Shown here: positions 23,816 through 31,755 of the stretch, in pieces
Position numbering within the stretch: position 1 is the first letter of the stretch
Layout: every line of letters starts with the position of its first letter
Assembly: GCA_944383955.1 (NCBI GenBank)
Contig: CALWRP010000166.1
Span: 1 to 34,349 of the forward strand
Source of the DNA: an uncultured Clostridia bacterium
GTDB lineage: Bacteria; Bacillota; Clostridia; Oscillospirales; Acutalibacteraceae
DNA: 34,349 nucleotides
Reading direction: 5' to 3'
The notes under the pieces: generated by a model
The model's database searches: none
What the model was told of the DNA's origin: nothing
The model's input: only the letters and a program-made list of their open reading frames with translations
Program-made: the position numbers and the translations under genes

Positions 23816-25600
23816 TCACGCCATCAGCTCGAGGGCGTAGAGGCGCACGTCGGGGCAGCCCCACGTCTCCCGGGGAACCAGGCGGAGCTCGCGGACCGCG
23901 CGGTCAATCGGGACGCGCACCAGGCGCTGGTAGTTGTTGTTCTCAGAGAACACGAGCTCGCCGTCGGCGTAGACGTCGAAGGCCCGCAGGATGGTTTTCG
24001 GCACGCAGACGTCGGCCGCGCCGAGGCGGACGTGGCACTTCATGGGATAGGTTCTGAAATTGTGCTCGATCCCCTCGGGGAAGGTCTGGCGGTCGAGGTC
24101 GCTGTCTGTCACAAGGCGCAGGCACGAGACCATGGTCCGTTCCGGCAGGGTGACGGTGATCGCCTCGCCGGGCGCGCAGACATAGGCGTGATCCACGCCG
24201 TCCACAGGGCGCTCGACGCCGTCGGTGAGGAAGGAGACGTCGCCCGTGCCCCCGAGGCGCGCGCCTTCCATGAGGGGCGTCGTCTCGCGGCGGTGCCACG
24301 GCAGGTAGCAGTCGTCGGCAATCAGCGTCTGCTGCAGCTCGCGGATGCGCTTTTCCCACACGCCGCGCGGCGTGAGCCCGTCGCGCAGGGCGATGGCCGC
24401 CGCCGTGCCGAGCGCCTGGCCCATGATGGCGCAGGTGGCCATCACGCGCGTGGAAGAGAGCGCTGTGTGCGTGGCGCTGATGTTGCGGCCGGCGAACATG
24501 AGGTTTTCGATGTTCCTCGAATAGAGGCAGCGGTACGGGATGCCGTAAGGAGACGGGGCGGGGTGCCAGATGGTGGGAGGCTCCGTGGTGAGGAAGCCGG
24601 CGGGGTGGTGATCATCCATCGTCCAGCCGCCGTAGGCGATCAGATCGTCGAACCGACCCTCGGCGCGCACGTCGTTCTGGTTGAGCAGATGGTCGCCGAC
24701 ATAGCGGCGGCTCTCGCGCTTGCCGGGCAAAAAGCCGATCCACTCGATCTCCCAGTTGGCCGCGTCGCAGACGCCGCCGTTTTTCACAAAGTCCCACACG
24801 CCGTAGACGGTGCGGATCAGCTCGTCGCGCATCGTCTCCGTGTCGGCGATCGAATCGACGAGGCCGCCGAGCTCCATCCACCAGAAGTTGCAGTTGCTCC
24901 ACTTCTGCGGGGTGGAAAAATTGATCTTGTTCTCGAAATCCTTCTGTTTAAAATGGTATGCCCAGGCCGGAGGGATATAGGCCGTGGGCCGGGCTGTCTC
25001 GCGCACCTGGATCAGGCACGACATGCCCATGGTGCGGGCGTCGCTCTGCTGCGGGGCGATATCCTCGCCGAACTCCTCGCACGACTCGCGGCCCATGCGC
25101 CACTCGGCCCCCGTCAGCGGGGCGAGAATGCTGTCTCCGGAGCAGTCGGCAAAGAGCTGCGCGCGCACGGTGTGGTATGTCTGCGTCGTCGTCTGCCAGC
25201 CCGTCACGGAGACGATTCTGCCGTTCTCCGTCTCCGCCGAGAGGCAGGAGCAGTTGAGGATCAGGGTGATGTTCTTCTCGCATTTGACCTTGCCGAAGAG
25301 GACGGAATCCCAGACGGAGAAGTTGAGCGTGGGGTTGCGGTAGATATTCTCGAGGGCGATCTCCTCGAGGATGCCCGTCTCGCGCATGTTCGACCCGTGC
25401 GCGCCGCGGATCCACATGCGGATCTCGCTCGAGGCGTTGCCGCCGAGGACGGGGCGATCCTGCATGAGGACCACCTTTCTGCCGTGGCGCGCCGCCGCGA
25501 TGGCGGCGATCATGCCGGCCATGCCGCCGCCCACGACGCACAGCTCCGTCTCATACGAATAGGTGACCGGTTTTTCAATCTCAGCTCGATGCAGCATCAT
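23816..25600 (-). CDS. FAD-dependent oxidoreductase (PF12831-like)
   Basis: 594 residues. The N-terminal Rossmann FAD site is CVVGGGMAGMIAAIAAARHG (GGGMAG at 24-29), followed by LGGNASSEIRMWIRGAHG (about 52-69), a pattern I associate with the FAD_oxidored family often found in carbohydrate clusters. The last ~120 residues look like a beta-rich module, possibly carbohydrate-binding. There is no signal peptide, so the enzyme is probably cytoplasmic. Start ATG 25600 follows AAGGAGG by 8 nt. It is 15 bp after the GH43-like gene. It may oxidise a sugar or sugar acid from the glycan (inference); the substrate is unknown. Confidence 0.82.
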   Translation of the reverse strand: MMLHRAEIEKPVTYSYETELCVVGGGMAGMIAAIAAARHGRKVVLMQDRPVLGGNASSEIRMWIRGAHGSNMRETGILEEIALENIYRNPTLNFSVWDSVLFGKVKCEKNITLILNCSCLSAETENGRIVSVTGWQTTTQTYHTVRAQLFADCSGDSILAPLTGAEWRMGRESCEEFGEDIAPQQSDARTMGMSCLIQVRETARPTAYIPPAWAYHFKQKDFENKINFSTPQKWSNCNFWWMELGGLVDSIADTETMRDELIRTVYGVWDFVKNGGVCDAANWEIEWIGFLPGKRESRRYVGDHLLNQNDVRAEGRFDDLIAYGGWTMDDHHPAGFLTTEPPTIWHPAPSPYGIPYRCLYSRNIENLMFAGRNISATHTALSSTRVMATCAIMGQALGTAAAIALRDGLTPRGVWEKRIRELQQTLIADDCYLPWHRRETTPLMEGARLGGTGDVSFLTDGVERPVDGVDHAYVCAPGEAITVTLPERTMVSCLRLVTDSDLDRQTFPEGIEHNFRTYPMKCHVRLGAADVCVPKTILRAFDVYADGELVFSENNNYQRLVRVPIDRAVRELRLVPRETWGCPDVRLYALELMA

Positions 25601-25615
25601 CTCAGGCTCCTCCTT

Positions 25616-26605
25616 TTACACAATGGGAATCTGCACGTTGAAGGCGTACAGCCGCTCCGGATCTCCGGGCCGCGTGCAGGCGCAGCACAGCACCCGCGGC
25701 CTGCCGGCTTCGTCCAGCCACATCTGGGGGCGCTCCATGTTCTGCAGCGGCTCCACCGTGCCGTCCTCCCAGTGCAGTTCCAGAAGGAAGGCGAGCGGAT
25801 GGTCGCACGAGACCTCCCAGGAAAGGCCGTCCGGCGACTCAAACAGGGCCACGGAGTGCGCCCCGGCTTTCGTGAAATAGCCCTGGAAATCCTTCGCCAC
25901 GGCCCAGAAGCGGCCGTCCTCATACCAGACGAAGGGATCCTCGACCGACCAGGGATTTTCCGGGTTTGTGAGGATCGGCCCGCCCCTCTTCACGAAGGGG
26001 CCGAGCGGGTGATCGGCGACGGCCATGCTGCACACGACGGCCCCGCCCTTGGGCAGCTCGCCCTCGTCGGAGACGGCCTTGTACATCATGTAGATCCGGC
26101 CGTCGCCGCCGACGCAGACCGTGGGGTTGCTCGTCAGCAGCGAGTCGTGCGAGCCGGGGGTGACGTCCACCACTGGGCGATCGAAGCGGCAGAAGGGGCC
26201 CTCCGGCTTCTTCGACCAGGCCACGCCCACCCGCTGGTGGTTGCGGTGATCCCAGTACTCGCCGTTGCCGTAGTTGCCCATGTAATAGAGATAATACACC
26301 CCGTCCACCTTCAGGACGGCGGGATTGTGCACGCAGTCCCTGTCCCAGGCGTCGCCGCCCGCGCCGGAGAGCGCGATCCCGCGGTAGGTGAACGGTCCGA
26401 GCGGCGTCTTCGCCGTGGCATAGCCGATCTTCGAGTGCGTGACCCAGCCGTTGTGGCCCTTGTTCATCGGCCAGAAGGAGAAATAGAGATAAAAAAGGCC
26501 GTCGTCCCCCTGTGCGATGCTGCCGCACCAGACGATAAACGCCTCCTCGCTCAGGCCGAAGACGGAGTAGGGCTTGGCGGGACGCATGCGTTCCTGAAAG
26601 TTCAT
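25616..26605 (-). CDS. GH43-like five-bladed beta-propeller hydrolase
   Basis: 329 residues. Repeated short blades are visible, for example DGLFYLYFSFWP, VHNPAVLKVDGVYYLYYMGNYG, NPTVCVGGDGRIYMMYKA and WSVEDPFVWYEDGRFWAVAKD, giving the fold of GH43/GH32/GH68/GH117-type enzymes. The VEDPFVW motif has the Asp/Glu common in the propeller active site, though I cannot assign catalytic residues. There is no signal peptide. ATG 26605 follows GAGGAGG by 6 nt. It lies 11 bp after the beta-helix gene. Probably cleaves a glycosidic bond in an oligosaccharide; linkage unknown. Confidence 0.8.
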   Translation of the reverse strand: MNFQERMRPAKPYSVFGLSEEAFIVWCGSIAQGDDGLFYLYFSFWPMNKGHNGWVTHSKIGYATAKTPLGPFTYRGIALSGAGGDAWDRDCVHNPAVLKVDGVYYLYYMGNYGNGEYWDHRNHQRVGVAWSKKPEGPFCRFDRPVVDVTPGSHDSLLTSNPTVCVGGDGRIYMMYKAVSDEGELPKGGAVVCSMAVADHPLGPFVKRGGPILTNPENPWSVEDPFVWYEDGRFWAVAKDFQGYFTKAGAHSVALFESPDGLSWEVSCDHPLAFLLELHWEDGTVEPLQNMERPQMWLDEAGRPRVLCCACTRPGDPERLYAFNVQIPIV

Positions 26606-26616
26606 GATGTTCCTCC

Positions 26617-28971
26617 TCACACGTTGTCGAGAATTTCCTGGCTCAGGGTGCGGCTCTCTCTCGGGGCGCAGAGCCGCTCGAGCAGGGCCCAGTCGTCATA
26701 GTCCTCCCCCAGCTCCTGCCGCACGAGCGCGTCATACCGGGCCGGGAAGGCCGCGGTCAGGCCCATTTCGCCGCAGGGGAAGGGCACAAAGCCGGCTTCA
26801 AGGGCCGGGGAGCCCTCGCGCAGACGGAAGTCTCCCCTCTGCGGATCCACAAACAGCGGGTCTGCGGCCAGGCTGTGCGCGTCCGCGCCGCGGCTGCGGT
26901 GGTACTCCAGGCGTGCCGCGCCGCCGTCCGGAGCCTGCTCGTCGAAATAGAGATTGCGGTCGATGTCGGCCTCCTCGAGGTGCACCTGCGTGAGCTTCCC
27001 GTTCACGACCGACTCCCGGAAAAAGGGCTGGTGGGCCGCCGTCTTATAGAAAATATTGCGCTCCACGCGCAGGCAGGCGTTCGGCGGCATCTTGGCGCGC
27101 TCGTAGACGTCGAGCAGGCTGAGATAGCCGATGAACATGCGCTTCTCCTCGCCGCGGGAGTTCTCATAGACGATATCCCGCACGTCGCCGACGATGTTGT
27201 TGACAACATGATTTTCGTAGTATTTCGTGTTGATGCCGCCGCCGGTGACGTTCCAGACGATGTTTTCCTCGATCAGCGTGTCCTTGAGGAAGGCGTCTGT
27301 GCGGATGGCCTGCTGCATGCCGATTCCGTTGAGGTGATGGATGAGGTTGCGGCGGATGACGTTCCCGCCGGCCACGTCGGAGAGATAGACGGCGTTTCCG
27401 TCGAACATGCGCTGCATGGTGAGGAACATCTCGTTTTCCTCCACCAGATTGTTCTTCGTCTGATAGTAGGGGGCGATTTTCCGCCACTGCGCGTGCAGCT
27501 CCTCTGCCGAGTGAATCTCGAGCTGCTGGGCGTCCGGCGGGATCTCCCCGCGGCGGATGGTGCCCTCCAGCTCGCGGTTGGGCGCCCAGGCGTTGAAGCT
27601 GTAGGGCCGCACGCCGCTCAGGACAATCGAGTCGTAGGGCAGGTGGTGGAGCAGATTGTGCTTCACCAGATTTTCGCTGCTCTGCCAGACCATGATGCCG
27701 CTCGCGTGATACCAGAGCTCCCCGCAATGGTGAAGGTGGTTGTTGCAGACGCGGTTGCAGCGGTTCTCGTTCACGCGGCCGGGGCCGAAGCCGCACAGGA
27801 GAATCCCCGTGCCGCCGACATGCTCGATCAGATTGTCCTCCACCCGGTTCGACCGGCAGATCCGATCGAGCCGCACGCCGGACGAGCCGCTCTCGTACAG
27901 GCGGCAGCCGCGCAGGGCGCAGTCCTCCGCGCCGCGGAAACGCACCATGGCGTTGCCCTTGTCCCACAGCTCCCAGTCGTGCTGCAGGCCGACGTCGTCC
28001 TCCCCCACCGCGTCGCGGTCAGCGCGGGTGAAGGCGAGGCCCTCAAACACCAGGCCGCGCACCGGCTCGCCGCGCTCGCAGCCGTCGACGCGGAAATACT
28101 CCGTGAGGGCGGGAACGGCGACGCCCTGTGGTTTGCCATCTGCGGGGTAATAGTAGATCCGTCCGCGGCGTGTGTCAACCGCCCAGCTGCCGGGCTCCGT
28201 GAGAAAATCCACGGCGTTTTCCAGCCGGCAGGAGCCGCTCCCCATGGCGAAGAGATGCCTGTCGACCCTTCCCATGGGATAAGTGGCGGGGATGGCCGTC
28301 TCGGCGAGACACTCCGCGCAGTCGACGCGCCGGAGGGGCAGGTAGTTCGTCACATAGCCGACGCCGGGCTCGACAAAGGCCTCGACGTCCTCCGGGTTCT
28401 CCCACTCCCGCAGAACGCCCGGCGGGCAGAAAAGCGTGTGCCGGTCCGACCGCAGCAGGGCGCCGATATCGGGCAGGTCGGCGTTGGCCGGAAGCGGGAG
28501 CCGCGGCTCAAAGCCCGGCGAGTGCGCGCGCGTCAGCCGCCTTCCGTCCGCGTAGAGCGTGTAAAACCGCCGTTTGCCGCCGGGCAGCGGCGGGATCGGC
28601 GCCTCGAACACGCGCCCGCGCGACGCTTCCGGCAGGCCGGGGATCTCCGCCGCGGGGCGCCAGCCGGTCACCGGCACGTCTGACGAGAAGACGGGCGTCT
28701 CGCCGGGATAGGCGGCGTAGACGACGCGGTAGGAGCCGTGGTGGCCGTCGCAGCCGCGAAAGACGACCGTTTTGCGCAGACGGTACTCGCCGCCGCGGAT
28801 GAGAACGAAAACATCGCGGTAGAGCTTGGTCTTGACGGCGCGGACGGCGTCGCGGGCGCGCTCGACGGTGGCGAAGGGGCCGTCGGTGCCGTCGCGGTTC
28901 GGCTCGGCCAGCGTGCCGGACCAGGCGTCGCAGCCGTTCGGGGCGACATAAAAATCGGCATAGGTGTATAT
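26617..28971 (-). CDS. Beta-helix glycan-active protein, start missing
   Basis: About 785 residues in this frame. The N-terminal pattern DFYVAPNGCDAWSGTLAEPN...DGPFATVERARDAVR, the mid-protein beta-sandwich-like stretch, and the repeated Asn/His beta-helix turns (for example NRVEDNLIEHVGGTGI and NENRCNRVCNNHLHHCGELWYHASGIMV) fit right-handed parallel beta-helix proteins, such as GH141-type enzymes. No ATG, GTG or TTG lies in frame near the start; homology begins about 28959, and the frame runs on upstream only as a shadow of the preceding gene. A lost base after ATG 28961 (ATG-CC to ATG-GCC) would restore a normal N-terminus, or the gene was joined to its neighbour by deletion. As drawn, its translation is doubtful. 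Confidence 0.72.
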   Translation of the reverse strand: MYTYADFYVAPNGCDAWSGTLAEPNRDGTDGPFATVERARDAVRAVKTKLYRDVFVLIRGGEYRLRKTVVFRGCDGHHGSYRVVYAAYPGETPVFSSDVPVTGWRPAAEIPGLPEASRGRVFEAPIPPLPGGKRRFYTLYADGRRLTRAHSPGFEPRLPLPANADLPDIGALLRSDRHTLFCPPGVLREWENPEDVEAFVEPGVGYVTNYLPLRRVDCAECLAETAIPATYPMGRVDRHLFAMGSGSCRLENAVDFLTEPGSWAVDTRRGRIYYYPADGKPQGVAVPALTEYFRVDGCERGEPVRGLVFEGLAFTRADRDAVGEDDVGLQHDWELWDKGNAMVRFRGAEDCALRGCRLYESGSSGVRLDRICRSNRVEDNLIEHVGGTGILLCGFGPGRVNENRCNRVCNNHLHHCGELWYHASGIMVWQSSENLVKHNLLHHLPYDSIVLSGVRPYSFNAWAPNRELEGTIRRGEIPPDAQQLEIHSAEELHAQWRKIAPYYQTKNNLVEENEMFLTMQRMFDGNAVYLSDVAGGNVIRRNLIHHLNGIGMQQAIRTDAFLKDTLIEENIVWNVTGGGINTKYYENHVVNNIVGDVRDIVYENSRGEEKRMFIGYLSLLDVYERAKMPPNACLRVERNIFYKTAAHQPFFRESVVNGKLTQVHLEEADIDRNLYFDEQAPDGGAARLEYHRSRGADAHSLAADPLFVDPQRGDFRLREGSPALEAGFVPFPCGEMGLTAAFPARYDALVRQELGEDYDDWALLERLCAPRESRTLSQEILDNV

Positions 28972-31142
28972 TCGGAGAACGCATACGTTTTCCCGCCGAC
29001 CGAAACGGACGTGCCGGGCGCAATCCGGCCGAGGGCGAGGAGCTGATCGTCGGCGGGCTGCGGCATCGGGCCGAGCTTGAGCAGATAGGCCTCCTCCAGG
29101 CGCGTCACCGTCTTTTCGCGCTCCCCCTGCGAGAAGCGGAAAAAGCGGGCCTGCGCGCCCACGAATCCCTTGTAGGGCGGCTGCTCGTAGTCGCCGTAGC
29201 GGTTGTCGAGCGTCGGCAGGAGCTCGAAGCCCCACGCGCCCTCGACCGGCCGCTCGTTCCAGGCCGCCTGCTCCGTCTCGCGCAGCGCCTCCCCCTTCCC
29301 GGAGAAGACCAGCACCTGGGCCTGCGTTTCGGCGAGCGGCAGGCGCAGCAGGGTGCTCTCCCCGTCCTGCTCCAGGCAGGGGACGGGGCGCTCCTCCCCT
29401 GTCCACGGGTCGAAGAGACGCGCCTCGCCCGTCCCGCGCAGGCGGCAGACCGTTCCCTCCTTCGCGCCGTAGAGGAAGAACACGTCGCAGCCGTCGATGC
29501 GCCGGTGCAGGTGGAAGGGAACTTTGTCTGTGCCGAGATCGCCGGGGAAGGCGGCGCGGACGGCGGCGAGCGTTTCCTGCGCCGTCTGCGGATGGCCGCA
29601 GCGCGAGACAATCCGCTCCACAAGAGCGCGCAGCGCCGGGTCGCTGCGCCCGGCGTGATCGGAGGCCTCCGGCAGCGCTCCCTCGAGGAGGACGAGCCCG
29701 CCGGCCCCGGCGAAGGCCGCGAGCTTCTCCAGCGCCCCATAGCGGATGGTGCGCATGGCGGGCACGACGACAGCGCGGTACGCCTCGCCCGAGACGCACA
29801 GACGCCCGTCTTCCAGGGCCGCGCGCTCGATCGATTCGAAATCGATGAAATCGAAATCATAGCCGCCCCTGTAAAGCGCCTCCGCCGCAGCAAAGGCCGC
29901 CTTCACGGAAGCGTCCCCGTCCAGCCCGCCCTCCACGGCGGCGACGGGATAGAGAACGGCCGTGTCGCAGACATGGACGCCGCTGCTGAAAAGATAGCTC
30001 AGCCGCTTGGTACAGAGCAGGAAGCGGTCCATGTGCTTCCAGTAGGGCATGCGGAAATGGTTGCACGGCGGAGCCCACTCCCAGTAGCCGCCATAGGTCG
30101 TATAGTAGAGGCCGTGAAGCGTGAGCAGATTGTGGCCGAGGGCGATGTTGCGGAAGGTGGCGTCCGCCAGGGCGGCGGAGGACGTTCCCCAGCCGCTGCC
30201 GTAGTAGCCCTCGAGCCAGGTGCGCGGCCTCCGGTAGAGATGGGCGATCGAGCTCGAAACCTTCGACTTGATGAGGTCGCTTGCGAGGTCGGGCTGATCG
30301 TTGCCCGGCCCCTGCGTCCAGCGCTGCGTGCGGAAGTAGTCGCCGAACTCCGTGATATCGCGGCCGCGGCCCCCGTGGTCGCAGCCGAAGGTCATGCCGC
30401 GCGCCTCGTTCCACTCGTAAATCTTCCGGAAATAGCCCTCCTCGCAGAGCTGGACAATGACGTCGTAGTAGTCGAGGCGGAGCTTCTGCGTCTCGTCGCC
30501 CACGTCCTCGAAGATGGCCAGCAGGTGCGGCTCGATGGAGTAGCCCTTGCGGCGCTCAAACTCCTGCGCAAAGCCGTCGTTCCAGAGGTTGCCCCGGATG
30601 TTGAAGACGAGCTCGTCGGAGAAGAAGAAGTCGAGGCCCTTGCCGCCCTCGCCGGGGAAATGCTCCTCGAATTTGCCGTAGAACTCCTCGATGACGTAGT
30701 CGCCGAGATGCGGGTTCATCGGGTCCACAGAGCCGGGAATGGTCTTGATTTTGACCTCCCCGTCCTCATAGACGAGCTTTTTGCCGGTGACCTCCGGATG
30801 CTTTTCGAGGATCGCGTCCATATACCAGCCCTGTCCGGGCGAGGAGATAGTATAGTCGCTCAAGGCAACGGCGATCCCGCGCTTTTTGCACTCCTCCATG
30901 AACCAGCCGACCAGCTCCCACCATTCGTCGGTGAAGAGGCCGGGCTCGCTGTCCATCGTCAGGCCGTAATTTTTGCCGCCCGAGTCGCTGTGGCAGTAAT
31001 TGATCTGCAGCGCGCAGATATGGCGGTTTTCCAGCTGGTTGAGCTGCCAGAGCAGCCGCTCCTTTTCGAGCGGCTCGCCGACCCACCAGTAAAAGGAGAC
31101 CTCCCCGTATTTCTCCGGGGGATTGCGAAAGCGTTCCAGCAT
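28668..31142 (-). CDS. GH106-like glycoside hydrolase, C-terminus replaced
   Basis: The frame codes 824 residues, but only about the first 725 are a true hydrolase. The N-terminal catalytic region resembles GH106 alpha-L-rhamnosidase-like proteins (LFTDEWWELVGWFMEECKKRGIAVALSDY, then FFFSDE near 172-177, RTQRWTQGPGNDQPDL and the GWGTSSAALADATFRN stretch). It then breaks off in a beta-sandwich-like segment (VGGKTYAFSEYT, ending near 28965), and the remaining ~100 residues are low-complexity Pro/Ser/Thr/Ala readout of the beta-helix gene in a wrong frame. ATG 31142 follows AAGGA. No signal peptide. Promoter at 31216-31244 makes it first in the operon. Activity on rhamnose-type linkages is inference. 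Confidence 0.75.
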   Translation of the reverse strand: MLERFRNPPEKYGEVSFYWWVGEPLEKERLLWQLNQLENRHICALQINYCHSDSGGKNYGLTMDSEPGLFTDEWWELVGWFMEECKKRGIAVALSDYTISSPGQGWYMDAILEKHPEVTGKKLVYEDGEVKIKTIPGSVDPMNPHLGDYVIEEFYGKFEEHFPGEGGKGLDFFFSDELVFNIRGNLWNDGFAQEFERRKGYSIEPHLLAIFEDVGDETQKLRLDYYDVIVQLCEEGYFRKIYEWNEARGMTFGCDHGGRGRDITEFGDYFRTQRWTQGPGNDQPDLASDLIKSKVSSSIAHLYRRPRTWLEGYYGSGWGTSSAALADATFRNIALGHNLLTLHGLYYTTYGGYWEWAPPCNHFRMPYWKHMDRFLLCTKRLSYLFSSGVHVCDTAVLYPVAAVEGGLDGDASVKAAFAAAEALYRGGYDFDFIDFESIERAALEDGRLCVSGEAYRAVVVPAMRTIRYGALEKLAAFAGAGGLVLLEGALPEASDHAGRSDPALRALVERIVSRCGHPQTAQETLAAVRAAFPGDLGTDKVPFHLHRRIDGCDVFFLYGAKEGTVCRLRGTGEARLFDPWTGEERPVPCLEQDGESTLLRLPLAETQAQVLVFSGKGEALRETEQAAWNERPVEGAWGFELLPTLDNRYGDYEQPPYKGFVGAQARFFRFSQGEREKTVTRLEEAYLLKLGPMPQPADDQLLALGRIAPGTSVSVGGKTYAFSEYTPMPIFMSPRTAATPGPARWPSRTATAPTAPSPPSSAPATPSAPSRPSSTAMFSFSSAAASTVCAKRSSFAAATATTAPTASSTPPIPARRPSSRQTCR

Positions 31143-31215
31143 ATGGCATCCATCCTTTCCCCGACCGGGCCCCGCGGGCAAAGGCTCCCGCGCCGCATCC
31201 GGTTTTCACAGCTCC

Positions 31216-31244
31216 ATTGTACCCGCGCTTTGGGAATTACACAA
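31216..31244 (-). promoter_or_regulatory. Promoter of the carbohydrate operon
   Basis: Minus strand TTGTGT (31239-31244), 17-bp spacer, TACAAT (31216-31221), 73 bases upstream of the first ATG. No clear operator or CcpA-like site was seen next to it. Confidence 0.7.
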
Positions 31245-31326
31245 TGCGCAATTCTATGCTTCTGGTAGTGCGTTTTTACTGTATTGGCCGCGCACGGAGC
31301 TGGGGAAGGCGGCAAAGCGCGGAGCG

Positions 31327-31755
31327 TCAGAGCGCCTCCTCCTCCCCCTCTCCGTCCCTGGGGAACAGCTCCCAGAGATTTTCGAGCTCCACCCGTCCCT
31401 CCCGCAGAAGAAGCGTGCGCTCCTCCGGCTCGAACCGCAGAAAAACGCCGTCTGTCACGGCATATTCGCCGAGCACGGCGTCTCCGGCATATTGAACGGG
31501 AACGAAGTGCGTGATCGTCACCGCGTCACCGCGTCTGAGGGCGGCGAGCCTGCGGGAGAGCTCCTCCACGCGGTCCGCGCCGGGCGTGGAGCGCGGGACA
31601 AGGAGACGCTCCTGCTCCCGGGTGAGAATCGCGATGTCAAAGCCACGCAGGGCTGCAAAGGGAATGAACAGCTTCGCGCGGTTCCCGACCGGCATCCGCC
31701 GGTGCGCGGAGACGGGGCGCGGGCGGCGCAGAATTTCACGGTATGCGGCGATCAT
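31327..31755 (-). CDS. YolD-like protein
   Basis: 142 residues. The N-terminal RRMPVGNRAKLFIPFAALRGFDIAI segment matches the YolD-like family, which is often found beside UvrX/UmuC-type Y-family DNA polymerases in Firmicutes. The role is not settled; it is thought to accompany the polymerase. The ATG overlaps the polymerase stop as ATGA (31752-31755), so the two are translationally coupled and share the SOS-like promoter at 33183-33211. No terminator was seen after it before the next promoter (31216-31244). Confidence 0.82.
   Translation of the reverse strand: MIAAYREILRRPRPVSAHRRMPVGNRAKLFIPFAALRGFDIAILTREQERLLVPRSTPGADRVEELSRRLAALRRGDAVTITHFVPVQYAGDAVLGEYAVTDGVFLRFEPEERTLLLREGRVELENLWELFPRDGEGEEEAL

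Noticed and set aside
22084-24057. Plus-strand frame of 657 codons over the isomerase and FAD genes
   Set aside because: Crosses a strong terminator and a gene boundary; composition is typical of an antisense shadow.
24032-26701. 889-codon plus-strand open frame opposite the carbohydrate operon
   Set aside because: It spans two real genes on the other strand, has no family resemblance and reads as a GC-rich reverse-frame shadow.
28940-28985. Programmed frameshift linking the GH106-like and beta-helix genes
   Set aside because: No slippery heptamer of the X-XXY-YYZ type in the right frame was found and both protein ends look broken, so an indel or deletion is simpler.
28972-29799. N-terminal 275 codons of the beta-helix open frame
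   Set aside because: Arg/Gly/Ala-rich nonsense overlapping the GH106-like gene in another frame; not part of the beta-helix protein.
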